From contig CAWDUC010000020.1 of the NCBI GenBank assembly GCA_963805405.1, positions 1,426,001 to 1,490,000 on the forward strand: a stretch of DNA of 64,000 bases. Reading direction: 5' to 3'. Shown piece after piece: positions 1-10,630 of the stretch; position 1 is the stretch's first letter, and the number at the start of each line of letters is the position of its first letter. The translations under genes and the position numbers were made by a program. The DNA comes from JAEUMG01 sp963805405 (GTDB lineage Bacteria; Pseudomonadota; Alphaproteobacteria; Rhizobiales; Aestuariivirgaceae). The notes beneath the pieces were generated by a model. It was given only the letters and a program-made list of their open reading frames with translations, searched no databases and was not told the DNA's origin.

Positions 1-1847
1 GGCCTCGCGGTCTGCCTCGACCAGGCGCCGGCGGGCCTCGTCGACGGCGCGCTGCCGGTTCCACATGGCAGCGTAGATGCCGTCTTGCGCAAGCAATGCC
101 GCGTGACTGCCGCGCTCGACCATGCGGCCCGCCTCGAGCACGATGATTTCATCGGCATCGACAACGGTCGAAAGCCGGTGCGCGATGATCAACGTCGTGC
201 GATTGCGGGAGACCTGGCGTAAGTGCCGCCTGGATTTCCAGTTCGGTGAAGCTATCGAGCGCAGAAGTGGCCTCGTCGAGGACGAGGATCGGCGGACCCT
301 TGAGAATAGTGCGGGCGATCGATACCCGCTGCTTTTCGCCGCCCGACAGCTTCAGACCGCGCTCGCCGACGAGCGTGTCATAGCCGCGCGGCAGCTGCAT
401 GATGAAGCCGTGGATCTGTGCGAGCCGCGCGGCGTTCTCGACATCTTCGTCGCTCGCGTCAGGGCGGCCATAGCGGATGTTGTAGCGAATGGTGTCGTTG
501 AAGAGGACGGTGTCCTGCGGCACCATGCCGATCGCCGCGCGCAAGGATGTCTGCGTGACCTCAGCGATGTCCTGGCCATCGATGAGTATGCGTCCCTTGT
601 CGGGTTCATAGAACCGGTAAAGCAATCGCGGAATAGTGGATTTGCCGGCGCCCGATGGCCCGACGATCGCGACGGTCTTTCCGCTCGGAACGCGAAGCGT
701 CAGATCGTGGAGCACGCGACGCTCAGGATCGTAAGAGAAGGAAACTTTCTCGAACTGAATATCGCCGTGCTCGATCTGCAGGGGCTTTGCGTCGGGTCCA
801 TCCTCTATCTCGGCATTGACCGAAAGAAGCCGGAACATCTCCTCGACATCGATCAGGCCTTGTTTGATCTCGCGATAGGACGAGCCGATGAAGTTCAACG
901 GCATGTAGAGCTGGATCATCAGCGCGTTGATCATGACCAGATCGCCAACTGTCGCCTGGCCGCGCCAGACGGCGAAGGCCGACATCGCCATGCAGACTGT
1001 GAGACCGATGGTGAAAATCGCGGCCTGGCCGGCATTGAGCACGGCAAGCGAAACCCAGGTTTTTACCGCGGCGCCTTCATAACGTCTCCATGGAGCGCTC
1101 GTAGCGGCGCGCTTCATGCTCTTCGTTGCCAAAGTACTTGACGGTCTCGAAATTGAGAAGGCTGTCAATCGCCTTGGTGCTCGCCTCGGTATCGGCGGCG
1201 TTCATCGTTCTGCGAAGATTGATCCGCCACTCCGTGGCGGCGTACGTAAAGCCGATATAAAACACGATGGTGGCGAGGACGACCACTGCGTAGACCCAGC
1301 TAAATGACCAGGCCAGCACGCCGCAGACCATCACGATTTCGAGTGCGGTCGGGAAGGTATTGAAGAGCGAGAAGCGCAGAACAGTATCGATGCCGGCCGT
1401 GCCGCGCGAGATGATGCGCGAAAGACCGCCGGTGCGCCGCTCCAGGTGGAATTTGAGAGACAGCGCGTGGAGATGACGGAAGGTCTGGACGGCCAGCTGG
1501 CGCACGGCGCGCTGACCGACCTTGGCGAAGATCGCATCGCGAATCTGGGCAAGGCCGACCATGCTGACGCGGCCAATGCCGTAGGCGAGAATGAAGAAGA
1601 ACGGGACCGCGAAGGCGACGGCGGCCGTACCGCCGACCTTGATCAGTGCGTCAGTCGCGTATTTGAAGGTGTAAGGCGTCGCGACGGTGACGATCTTGGA
1701 AAGCACCAAAACCACCATGGCGATGGCGACGCGCAAGCGCAGGTCGGCGCGATCCTTCGGCCAGAGGTAAGGCAGCAGCTGGCGGAGAATGCGCCACTGC
1801 TCGCCATCAGCCGGCACCTCCGCCCCTTTTTGAGGCGGTGATATCAC
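1..1847 (-). CDS. Atm1/HMT1-type ABC exporter, fused permease-ATPase (partial, two frameshifts)
   Basis: Half-transporter with an N-terminal six-helix membrane domain and a C-terminal ATPase. The N-terminus (LPYLWPKDRADLRLRVAIAM) is characteristic of the Atm1 family, which exports glutathione-linked sulfur compounds or metal-glutathione adducts across the inner membrane. The ATPase shows Walker A GPSGAGKST, signature LSGGEKQRV and Walker B ILVLDEAT. The start is a GTG whose GTGA overlaps the stop of the upstream LysM gene, suggesting translational coupling. The frame changes near 1085 (one extra base after ...RYERSME) and again near 220 (just before the H-loop region RTTLIIAHR). Coding continues to base 1, so the C-terminus is missing. 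The substrate is inferred from family only. Confidence 0.85.
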
Positions 1848-3728
1848 TGAACGATGGTGCCTCCCTCTTCGGCCGACAATGGCTTCTTCCGCTTGGGATC
1901 GATGGTCTCAGGCGGCACCGCATTCGGGGTCGCGAAGATCTGGCCGGGATAGATGAGGTCAGGATCGCGGATCTGGCCCTTATTGGCCTCGTAGATCACC
2001 GTGTAAGACATGCCCTTGCCATAGATCACCCGCGACAATTTCCAGAGGTTATTGCCGGGTTGGATGATGATGCGGCCCTTCTTGGGTTCGGTTGATTGTG
2101 CGCTCATTGGCAACCGTGGCGGCGGCGGAATCGGTCGATTTCTGCTCGATTTCCGGCTCGGCTTGGGCGGCAACGGCCGGTTCTTCGGTCTTTGCCGCCG
2201 GCTGCTCGGTCTTTGCGGCAGGCTCCTCAGTTGGCGTCACGGCGGGCGCTTCCGATTTTGCGATCATCTCGCCTTGTTCAGGCTTGGCAATCTCCGTCTC
2301 GGCCTCAGTGGCGGGAGCGGCAGTCTCAGGCTTGGGCGCGATTTGGGTATCGGCGGACGCGGCGGCCTCTGACGTTTCGGAGGTTGTCGGCTTCGGAGCT
2401 TCCGTCTCTGCGGTGACCGTTGTCTCAGGGGTCGCCGGAACCGGCTGTGCCACCTCAGCGGTCTTTTGCGGTTCGGGCTGAGTCTCAGGCTCATTTATCT
2501 CAGCAACGCGAGACGCCTCTTCGCGAACGAAGGGAAGTTCGACGCGTGACATGACCTTGCCTGCGGCATCGATCTGATCGACGCGCAGGGAATGGCCGCC
2601 CGGGGCGATCTTCTGCGTTCCGGCGAAGTTCCAGTGGCCCGCCTGGTCGGCGAGCGCATCCCCGACTGCGGCGTTGTCGACATAGACACGCACGGGCGAG
2701 CCCGGCGCGGCGCTGCCGGAGAAAACGATGTCGCCCGTCGCGTTATAGTCAACAGCATCAAGCGAAACGGGCACGCCAGGCTTGGCAACGGGCGTTTCAA
2801 CCGGTGGCTGCTCGACGGCCGCTTGTTCGGTCGTGGGAGCCTGGGTTGCGGGTTCTTCAGTCTTGGGAGCCTCGGGCGTCGGCTCGGCGACGGCCATCTT
2901 TGTCTCAGGAGCCGCCTCCGGCGCTTTCTCGGCCGTCGCCGGCGTCTCGCCACCAGCAGCCGTCGAGTCGACCGCCGGCTGGTCGGTCGTTTTCTCGGCG
3001 GTCTCGGCGGTCGCAGCAGGCTTGGTTGGGGTTGCCTCGGCGGTCGTGGTCGGCTCGGCCTTCTGCAAGACCTGGGTCGGCATGCCAGGCTCGACCAGGG
3101 CGACAATCGCCTTTTCGGTCGGATTGGTCGGAACCACGACGGCAATCGACTGATCGGAGATAACCGTCTGGCCGGAATCGGCGACCTTTTGTTCGACCGA
3201 CAATTCGCTCGGCCCCTTGGGCAGCGGAGCCTCGGTGACCACGACCCAGTCGCCCTCGGCATTAGCCTGGGCCTGGCCTACGACCTCGCCATTGCGCTTC
3301 AGCGTCACGTCGGCGCCCGGAGACGCCTGGCCGGCGGCGAGGGTTCCGCCATCCGATTCGACGCGCACCGTGTCGAAGGTGGGCTTTGCTGCGGCTTCAG
3401 TCGTAGTTTCAGGCTGTTTTGCGGGTTCCGGTGCCTTGGCGGTCTCAGGCGTCGGGGCCGTTTCTGGGGCCTTGGTTTCAGGAGCGGGCGCGGACTCGGG
3501 AGCCGGCGTTTCGGTCTTGGCCGTCTGCTCGGGCTGGGCCGGAGCGGCTTCAGGCTTCTTTTCCGCCGTCGCGTCGGCCGGTTTTTCCGGTGTCGCGGGC
3601 TGGGCCACGGCCGGTTCTGGGAGCTTTTCTGCAATTGTGACGGGCTGGCGCGAATAGATGATTGCGCCAAGGCCAACTGCGGCTGCGACTGCCAGGCCGG
3701 TGAATATTGCTACTGGGTTATTTTTCAT
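1844..3728 (-). CDS. Membrane-anchored LysM peptidoglycan-binding protein (frameshifted)
   Basis: Starts MKNNPVAIFTGLAVAAAVGL, one N-terminal membrane segment. A very long Pro/Ala/Glu/Thr-rich linker follows, interrupted by two folded stretches: one around residues 145-190 and an Ig-like one reading PVSLDAVDYNATGDIVFSGS. The C-terminus is a LysM domain (IIIQPGNNLWKLSRVIYGKG ... DPDLIYPGQIF) expected to bind peptidoglycan in the periplasm. The LysM part is in a different frame from the rest; the switch lies near 2105 and fits one extra base. The family is common in Rhizobiales but its role is poorly defined. The stop overlaps the GTG of the Atm1-like exporter. The long antisense ORFs over this gene are composition artefacts. 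Confidence 0.8.
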
Positions 3729-3880
3729 GTTCTGCCGTCCAAGCCTGTTAAACAGCCGCTTTGGGCGGAAATTTGTCTTTGCCTCCACGAATCCCGTCCG
3801 CAACCTTCATAATGCTGCTTGAAACAATGTGCAAAGGCCGCCATGCCGAAGCGGCCGTGGTCTGCACCGGAAAGGTAAAA

Positions 3881-4480
3881 ATGAAGCCGAAATACAATCT
3901 CTGCGTCTATTGCGGCTCGGGTCCGGGCCGCAATCCCGCCTATATCGAAGCCGCCCGTGAACTCGGCCAAGCCATGGCCGATGACGGGATCGGCCTCGTC
4001 TATGGCGGCGGCAGCCTGGGATTGATGGGCGAAGTGGCGCGGGCAACCCTGGCCGCCGGCGGCCATGTGACCGGCATCATTCCGGAATTCCTGGTGACCC
4101 GCGAGCGCATGCTGGCGGATGTGAACGAACTGATCGTCACCGCCAACATGCATGAACGCAAGATGACGATGTTCGAGCGCTCGGACGGATTCGTGGCGCT
4201 GCCGGGCGGCATCGGCACCCTCGAAGAGCTGGTGGAGATCACCACCTGGGCACAACTCGACCGGCACAACAAGCCGATCATCCTGTGCAATATCAATGCG
4301 TATTGGGATCCGCTGGTGACGTTGTTCAATCACATGCGGGAAGAAAACTTCATCCGGCCCGAACTCGAATTCAAGATGGACGTGGTGACGGCGGCGAAGG
4401 ATGTGGTTCCCGCCTTCCGGCACCGGCAATCGACGAGCCGCGGGAAAGTGCCGCTCGAGCCGGTGCGCAAGACGCTCTAA
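3881..4480 (+). CDS. LOG family protein (TIGR00730 Rossmann fold)
   Basis: A 199-residue protein of the Lonely Guy family, which hydrolyses nucleoside 5'-monophosphates such as cytokinin ribotides to base plus ribose 5-phosphate. The signature PGGxGTxxE is intact (ALPGGIGTLEELVEITTWAQ), preceded by the Rossmann segment CVYCGSGPG and the GGGSLGLMG loop. The start is the ATG after an AAAGG ribosome site; an upstream in-frame ATG at 3761 would add 40 atypical residues. It is transcribed away from the LysM gene and converges on the methyltransferase gene. The physiological substrate in bacteria is often unclear. Confidence 0.9.
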   Translation: MKPKYNLCVYCGSGPGRNPAYIEAARELGQAMADDGIGLVYGGGSLGLMGEVARATLAAGGHVTGIIPEFLVTRERMLADVNELIVTANMHERKMTMFERSDGFVALPGGIGTLEELVEITTWAQLDRHNKPIILCNINAYWDPLVTLFNHMREENFIRPELEFKMDVVTAAKDVVPAFRHRQSTSRGKVPLEPVRKTL

Positions 4481-4514
4481 GCCGGGCGCTTACGCCCTGC
4501 CCGGCCGCTGAAGA

Positions 4515-5456
4515 TTACGCTGCGAGGCAGCGATCGGAAATCGCTTCGATGTGGCGGTGATCGGTGCCGCAGCAGCCGCCCATGACGGCGAGCTTCGGCA
4601 GACGCTTCTGCAGGTCGCTATAATGACTAGCCAGGCTCGAAATGTCGCCGATGTCGAGTTCGGTCGAGGCATCGAGTTCGGCATGGCTCTTGTTAGAGGC
4701 ATTGGCGCGAATGCCGCGAATACGTTCAAGCCATTCACCATTTTCGAGCACGTTATTGAAATGCTCAGGATGCGCGCAGTTGATCATGTAATAGACAGGC
4801 GCATTGCCGGTGAGCTTGTCGAGGCGCTCAATCGCACCCCGAAGCGTTTCGCCGGTCGGCAATTTTCCGTCGGTTTCGACCGTGAATGATATCGCAACCG
4901 GCATGCCTGCACTCTTCGCGGCGATTGCGATGCCGGCCGCCTCCTCGAAGTAATTCATGGTGACGGCGCTCACCATGTCGGCGCCGGCATCGCGAAAAGC
5001 CTCGATCTGGGGCCGGTGGTAGTCCGCCGCCTCATTCACCAACATCAGGGCTTCGGGACGATAGCCGTCGCCGCGCGGACCAACCACGCCGTCGATGACG
5101 ATCGGACAGGACGGCGTCTCGTAGGCGTTGCGCAACTCCTTGGCGAAGTCGACGGCATCGCGATTGATGCGGTCGAGATCGGCCTGGGAATAGTCGAGCT
5201 TGGCACCCCAATCGGTATTGGCGCGCCAAGTGACCGTGTCGAGGACAAAGCCGGTGCCGTGACTCTTGGCTGCCTGCAAATAGGGTTCAAAATACTTCCG
5301 CAAGCGCGCGCGCCCGTCCGCTGCATCAAGGAGAGGGAAGGACGCAAAGCATGGAAGGTCTATTCCATCCAAGAAGACGAGCGTCGTTTCAAGCCCGCCA
5401 TCGGTGAGAAAAGGGCGGTTGCCCAATTGCGGCAAGGCGTTGCGGTACTTGGCCAT
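4515..5456 (-). CDS. Homocysteine S-methyltransferase family protein
   Basis: A 313-residue zinc-dependent methyltransferase of the MmuM/Pfam S-methyl_trans family, moving a methyl group from S-methylmethionine or a related donor to homocysteine. The DGGLETTL start motif and the zinc ligands are visible: one Cys in INCAHPEHF and the adjacent pair in GGCCGTD. Translation starts after a strong AGGAGGAGG site. It is divergent from the GlcG-like gene across about 110 bases. Length fits the family. The methyl donor cannot be told from sequence alone, and betaine-dependent relatives are possible. Confidence 0.88.
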   Translation of the reverse strand: MAKYRNALPQLGNRPFLTDGGLETTLVFLDGIDLPCFASFPLLDAADGRARLRKYFEPYLQAAKSHGTGFVLDTVTWRANTDWGAKLDYSQADLDRINRDAVDFAKELRNAYETPSCPIVIDGVVGPRGDGYRPEALMLVNEAADYHRPQIEAFRDAGADMVSAVTMNYFEEAAGIAIAAKSAGMPVAISFTVETDGKLPTGETLRGAIERLDKLTGNAPVYYMINCAHPEHFNNVLENGEWLERIRGIRANASNKSHAELDASTELDIGDISSLASHYSDLQKRLPKLAVMGGCCGTDHRHIEAISDRCLAA

Positions 5457-5565
5457 TGAATCCTCCTCCTATGTGTTGTTGGGGAGAGCGCGCTTTCCTG
5501 TGGTGAGTTTAGCTGATAATCGCACCAAGCTGAACGTACCCTAACCGCCGGCCCGGAGGCACGAG

Positions 5566-5997
5566 ATGAGCGACAACAAACCCCAAGGCCCGCTGCCCTA
5601 TGGCCCGTCGATTACGCTGGCCGAGGCGCGGCGCGTGATGGATGCCGCGGAAGCCGAGGCGCGCGCCAATGGCTGGCCGATGGTGATCGCGATCGTCGAC
5701 ACGGCTGGCTTGCTGGTGATGTTCCATCGCATGGACAATACCCAGACTGGGAGTGTCGAGATCGGCCCGGCAAAGGCTCGCACGGCTGCCCTCTTCAAGC
5801 GACCGACGCGGGCCTTTGAAGAAGCGATCGCCAATGGCGGAATCGGCCTGCGCATATTGTCGATGACGCATGTCATGCCGCTCGAGGGCGGCCTGCCGAT
5901 CGAGCGCAATGGCGCGATTATCGGCGGCATCGGCGTCTCGGGCATGTCGTCGCCGCAGGATGCGCAGGTTGCGCGGGCGGGATTGGCGGCGCTGTAA
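5566..5997 (+). CDS. GlcG/HbpS family heme-binding-like protein (DUF336)
   Basis: A 143-residue single-domain protein with the DUF336 pattern: LAEARRVMDAAEAEARANGW, then VIAIVDTAGLLVMFHRMD, then GGLPIERNGAIIGGIGVSG. Relatives include HbpS (heme and iron sensing in Streptomyces) and GlcG of glycolate operons; most members have no assigned reaction. There is no signal peptide, so it is probably cytoplasmic. The ribosome site GGAGG lies just before the ATG. It is convergent with rarD, with only 5 bases between stop codons. Function beyond the family is not inferable here. Confidence 0.85.
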   Translation: MSDNKPQGPLPYGPSITLAEARRVMDAAEAEARANGWPMVIAIVDTAGLLVMFHRMDNTQTGSVEIGPAKARTAALFKRPTRAFEEAIANGGIGLRILSMTHVMPLEGGLPIERNGAIIGGIGVSGMSSPQDAQVARAGLAAL

Positions 5998-6002
5998 AAC
6001 CT

Positions 6003-6944
6003 TCAGGCCGAAGACGGATCCTGCAACGGCTGCCGGCGCAGGCGGTCCTCCCGCAAGGCGGAGACCGTGTAGATTGCAAGCGCAATCCAGATGATGATGA
6101 AGGACAGAAGCTTCCAACCATCCATCGGCTCGCGGAAGACGAAGACGGCGGTGAGGAAGACGAGCGTCGGCGAGATATATTGCATGAGGCCGGCGGTCGA
6201 GTAGCGAATGCGCTTGATCGCCACCGCGAAGAGAAGCAACGCCGTCGCCGTCATGAGGCCGCAACCCATCAGCATCAGCGTGTAGAAGGCCGAACTCAGG
6301 AAATAGGCATGGCCAGACTGGCCAAGCCAGATCATGTAGGCCAAAGCCGGACCGGCGATCAGCAGGGTCTCGATGAAGAAACCCTGCACCGGGCCCACCG
6401 GCACGGTTTTGCGGATATAACCGTAGAGACAGAAGGTGGAACCCAGGAGGATGCCGATCCACGGGAAGACCCCGGCGCTTATCGTCTGAATCGCAACCGC
6501 GACAGCCGCCAAGCCGATGGCTAGAAACTGCGCCTTGCTGAAGCGTTCGCCAAGGAAGAGATAGCCGGCGATCACGTTCATCAATGGGTTGATGTAATAG
6601 CCAAGACTCGATTCGACCGTGCGATGCTGTTCGATCGTCCAGACATAGATTCCCCAATTGAAGACGATCAAAAAGCTGGTGAAGGCGAGCGTCACCACGA
6701 CCTTCGGGCTGGCCAGCAATTTCCAGGTCGACGTGAATTGCCCCATTGCGAGCAAAACGGCTCCAGCAATTGGCAGGGCCCATAATCCGCGATTGGCGGC
6801 GATCTCGCCCGGCGACACGTCGCGTATCTGCCAGAAATAAAGCGCCATGCCGCCCCAGACGAGATGGGCAAGACCACAGGCGATGATCCCTTTATGACTC
6901 TCGGACAGGCCTTGCATCGTGGCCTTTTCGCTCAGCATCGACAT
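6003..6944 (-). CDS. rarD: EamA family transporter RarD
   Basis: A 313-residue inner-membrane protein with about ten predicted helices and two EamA repeats. The N-terminal segment HKGIIACGLAHLVWGGMALY and the central GYYINPLMNVIAGYLFLGER are typical of RarD, named for chloramphenicol sensitivity in Pseudomonas; the natural substrate is not established. Two in-frame ATGs two codons apart make the exact start uncertain. The gene stands alone between the GlcG-like gene and cimA. Confidence 0.88.
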   Translation of the reverse strand: MSMLSEKATMQGLSESHKGIIACGLAHLVWGGMALYFWQIRDVSPGEIAANRGLWALPIAGAVLLAMGQFTSTWKLLASPKVVVTLAFTSFLIVFNWGIYVWTIEQHRTVESSLGYYINPLMNVIAGYLFLGERFSKAQFLAIGLAAVAVAIQTISAGVFPWIGILLGSTFCLYGYIRKTVPVGPVQGFFIETLLIAGPALAYMIWLGQSGHAYFLSSAFYTLMLMGCGLMTATALLLFAVAIKRIRYSTAGLMQYISPTLVFLTAVFVFREPMDGWKLLSFIIIWIALAIYTVSALREDRLRRQPLQDPSSA

Positions 6945-7033
6945 GGGTCCAGCTAGTTAGCCCGCGTTTGTGCGATGCACAATGAATCGCGCCACATGGA
7001 TCGCATGAACCGGGTGCATGGCGGCGTGGGCGA

Positions 7034-8628
7034 CTACCCCACGCCTTCGCGCAGCAATTTGAAGACAATGGAATCCGACAATGCCTCGAAGGAGGCTTCG
7101 ACGATATTGGGAGAGACGCCGACGGTGAACCAGCGGTTTCCGGTGCCGTCGCGGCTTTCGATCAGGACACGGGTCGTGGCTCCCGTACCGCCATTGAGGA
7201 TACGAACCTTGTAGTCGACGAGTTCGAGGTCGTCGATGTAGCGCTGATACTTGCCGAGATCCTTGCGCAAGGCGACATCAAGCGCATTGACGGGACCATT
7301 GCCCTCGCCCGCATTGATGAAACTCTCGCCATCGACCTTCACCTTCACCACGGCCTCGGATACGGTTTCGCGCACGCCATTGCTCGTGTGCCTGTCCTCG
7401 ACGATGACGCGGAAGGACAGCACATCGAAGAAATGCGGCACCGTGCCGAGCATGCGGCGCGCCAGCAATTCGAAGGAAGCGTCGGCGCCATCATAGGCAT
7501 AGCCCTGCTGCTCGCGCTCCTTCACCTCGCGCAATAGCGCATCGAGACGCGTGTCGTCCTTGTTGACGGCAAGGCCGATGCGGCCAAGCTCGGCGATGAG
7601 ATTCGACTTTCCGGCCTGATCCGACACCAGCATGCGGCGACGATTGCCGACCGTCTCGGGGGGCACATGCTCGTAGGTCTCGGGCTCCTTGACGATCGCG
7701 GAGGCATGAATCCCGGCCTTGGTGGCGAAGGCGCTTTTCCCGACATAAGGCGCCTGGGCATTGGGGCTGCGGTTCAATAATTCGTCGAAGGCGCGGGATA
7801 TCGCGGCAAGGTGGCCGAGCCGGCCGGCGTCGACGCCGGTCTCGAAGCGTTCGGCGTAAGCCGGCTTCAGGACGAGCGTCGGGATGATCGAGACGAGGTT
7901 GGCATTGCCGCAGCGCTCGCCGATGCCGTTGAGCGTGCCCTGGATCTGGCGCACCCCGGCTTCAACCGCCGCCAGCGAATTGGCAACCGCCTGTTCGGTA
8001 TCATTATGCGCATGAATGCCGAGATGACTCCCGGGTACGGTTTTGATCACGGCACGGACGATTTCGGAGACTTCATGCGGGAGCGTGCCGCCATTGGTGT
8101 CGCAGAGCACCACCCAGCGCGCGCCACTATCATAGGCCGCCTTCGCCACTTCCAGCGCATAAGCCGGATTGGCCTTGTAGCCGTCGAAGAAATGCTCGCA
8201 ATCAAGGAGCACCTCGCGGCCGGCGGCCTTGGCGGCAGCGATCGATTCCCGGATGCTCGCGAGGTTTTCCTCGTTGGTTACCTGAAGTGCGACACGCACA
8301 TGATAGTCCCAGGACTTGGCGACGAAGCAGATCGCCTTGGCCTTGGCGCGCAACAGCTCCTGAAGCCCCGGATCATTGCGCAGCGGAGCGGCCGGCGCGC
8401 TTCACCATGCCGAAGGCGGTGAAGGTCGCTTTGAGCGGGCGCGGTCTCCGCGAAGAGTGCGGTATCCGTCGGATTGGCGCCGGGATAGCCGCCCTCGACA
8501 TAATCGATGCCGATCTGGTCGAGCATGCCCATGACCACGAGCTTGTCGTCGAGCGAGAAGTCGATGCCCGGCGTCTGCTGGCCGTCGCGCAAGGTCGTGT
8601 CGAAGAGATAGAGCCGCTCGCGGGCCAT
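7034..8628 (-). CDS. cimA: Citramalate synthase (two frameshifts)
   Basis: About 530 residues with an HMGL-like TIM barrel followed by a LeuA dimerisation/regulatory domain. It condenses pyruvate and acetyl-CoA to (R)-citramalate, a threonine-independent route to isoleucine. The N-terminal LYLFDTTLRDGQQTPGIDFS, the metal-site HAHNDTE and NGIGERCGN are all visible. The frame changes near 8437 (extra G in a GGG run) and near 8380 (extra base before NDPGLQELLRAKAK); both restored frames match the family. The ATG overlaps the stop of the upstream 48-residue membrane protein (TGATG). The 2-isopropylmalate synthase-like alternative is less likely given the CimA-type order and length. Confidence 0.88.
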
Positions 8629-8774
8629 CACAGGAACCCCATGAAGCGCAGGACGAAATAGACGGCGAGCGCCAGCACGGCGATCTTGAGCGCGACATAG
8701 CCGCGCCAATGCCGCGGAAACGGCACCTGATCATGCCAGGATTTCTTGTTGGGATCGCGGGTTGGGTCGGTCAT
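8628..8774 (-). CDS. Small single-helix membrane protein, 48 residues
   Basis: Begins MTDPTRDPNKKSWHDQVPF and ends in one hydrophobic helix (VALKIAVLALAVYFVLRF). Its TGA overlaps the cimA ATG, so the two are probably translationally coupled. I recognise no named family. The ORF could extend upstream in frame, but that extension runs into the REP-like repeat, so the internal ATG is preferred. Confidence 0.55.
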   Translation of the reverse strand: MTDPTRDPNKKSWHDQVPFPRHWRGYVALKIAVLALAVYFVLRFMGFL

Positions 8775-8786
8775 GGTGCCACACAC

Positions 8787-8890
8787 TTCGTCATCCCGGC
8801 GAAAGCCGGGATCCACCTATCCACCAGCACAAGGACGGAAAGTTTGGAGCAAGCGGAAGCATGGATCCCGGCTTTCGCCGGGATGACGAA
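8787..8890. repeat. REP-like inverted repeat pair
   Basis: Two identical 29-base copies in opposite orientation, at 8787-8815 and 8862-8890. Each contains the short palindrome CCCGGCgaaaGCCGGG. A 25-base copy of the same element occurs at 41126-41150. The arrangement resembles bacterial REP/BIME elements. It fills most of the gap between cysS and the small membrane gene upstream of cimA. Confidence 0.85.
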
Positions 8891-8919
8891 ATTAATGGGA
8901 TATGCGCGCCGATCACTCG

Positions 8920-10363
8920 TCATCGCTTGACCTCCCAGGAAGTCGTGCCGTCCTTGTTGTCCTTCAGGACGATCGCCATGGCGAGGAGTTCGTCGCGGAT
9001 GCGGTCGCTCTCGGCCCAGTTCTTGGCTTTGCGGGCGGCGAGGCGTGCGTCAATCATCTCCTCAACTTTCCTCCGAATCTGCGATTTTAGTTCCGACTGC
9101 AGTCCGTCCTGCATCCAGTTGCGGTTGTAAGTACTCAGGTCGATTCCCAAGAATTGAAGACCTGCTGCTAGTCTCGCGTTCGGCGTGACTTCAATGTCCT
9201 CCATCACCGGAACGGGTTGACCGCTAGTAACAACTTGCGCTTTGGGCGCCATACGAGCTTCACCCACCAGTCTGTGAAGCTCGGCAATGGCGCGCGGGGT
9301 GTTGAGGTCATCGAACAGTGCCTCAAGAAATTCTGCTGTCGGCAGTACTTCCTCTCCCTCTTCGATGTCCGCAAAGTGAGCGAACTCGCTTAGGATATTA
9401 GCCGCTTGTCCGAGAGCGTGGAGAGTAAAGTCAATGGGTTGACGATAGTGGGTTGTCAGCAACGCAAGCCGAATAACTTGGCCAGGCCACGAAAATTGCT
9501 GCCAGCCGGTAAGCAATTCATTGATCGTCACGAAATTTCCGAGGCTCTTAGACATCTTCTGTCCTTCGACCTGCAGGAAGCCGTTATGCATCCAGATATT
9601 GGCCATGACGTTGTGGCCGAAGGCGCAGCGCGGTCTGGGCGAGTTCGTTCTCGTGATGCGGGAAGACGAGATCGATGCCGCCGCCATGAATGTCGAAGAC
9701 CTCGCCCAGGTGCTTCCAGCTCATCGCCGAGCATTCGATATGCCAGCCGGGACGGCCCCGCCCCCAAGGACTTTCCCAGCCCGGCGTCTCGGCATCGGAC
9801 GGCTTCCACAAGACGAAGTCCATCGCGTCGCGCTTATAGGGCGCGACATCGACACGGGCGCCGGCAATCATCTCATCGAGCGGGCGGCGCGAGAGCTGGC
9901 CGTACTCCTTCATCGACGGCACCGCGAAGAGCACATGGCCTTCGGCGGCATAGGCGTGGCCTGACGCGATCAATCGCTCGATGATGGCGATCATCTCAGG
10001 GATGGTTTCGGTGGCGCGCGGCTCATAACTCGGCTCGAGCACGCCCAATGCAGCAATGTCCTTGCGGAACTGCGTATAGGTGCGCTCCGTCAGCTCACGG
10101 ATCGTAGTGCCCTCTTCGCGGGCGCGCGCGTTGATCTTGTCGTCGATGTCGGTGATGTTGCGGACATAGGTGACGTGGTCCGGCCCATAGAGATGCCGGA
10201 GCAGTCGGAACAGCACGTCGAAGACGATGACGGGGCGCGCATTGCCGATATGGGCATAGTCATAGACCGTCGGCCCGCAGACATACATGCGCACGTTCTG
10301 CGGATCGAGGGGTTTGAGTTCCTCCTTCGTCCGGGTCAGCGTGTTGTAAAGCTTCAACGTCAT
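8920..10363 (-). CDS. cysS: Cysteine--tRNA ligase (frameshifted)
   Basis: Class I aminoacyl-tRNA synthetase of about 480 residues charging tRNA-Cys. The nucleotide-binding HIGH motif is present as HIGN (GPTVYDYAHIGNARP) and the second signature as KMSKSLGN. Zinc-binding residues are visible in MYVCGPTV, WHIECSAM and HGGGIDLVFPHHENE. The frame changes near 9631, just after HHENELAQT; removing one base restores RCAFGHNVMANIWMHNG. It is an essential enzyme, so the frameshift is very probably a sequence error. It is divergent from the first EamA gene across a 267-base gap. Confidence 0.92.
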
Positions 10364-10630
10364 GCGTCATCCCAAAGGGCTTGCCGGCCCGGGGATCGCT
10401 TCGTTGAGTTGAATTAGGTAAAGCGGCGCCCTGCCAGCGGTGTGTCGGCTAGCTGATAATAATGCCGCAGATGCAGGCGGCGAGTTTACGGGCAGCGGTC
10501 ATGGCGGGGCTTTTGCCGCAAGCGCGACCTCCCGTCAAGCCGCATGGCTGCCCTGCCGGCCGCCTCTTTGCCATGTGGTTTCCGGCCACTTAAGCTGCGG
10601 TCGCCCCGAAGGATTCGCGCTTCACCCTGC

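Noticed and set aside
2150..3700. Possible tandem-repeat array or CRISPR
   Set aside because: The repetitiveness is protein-level low complexity; there are no constant repeats with unique spacers.
2052..3812. Several long plus-strand open frames of Gly/Arg/Leu-rich composition
   Set aside because: They are antisense shadows of the Pro/Ala/Glu-rich LysM gene; biased codon use keeps all frames open and no domain or ribosome site supports them.
5509..6783. A 424-codon minus-strand open frame spanning rarD
   Set aside because: It overlaps rarD in another frame and crosses the GlcG-like gene on the opposite strand; the sequence is low-complexity His/Arg/Asp.
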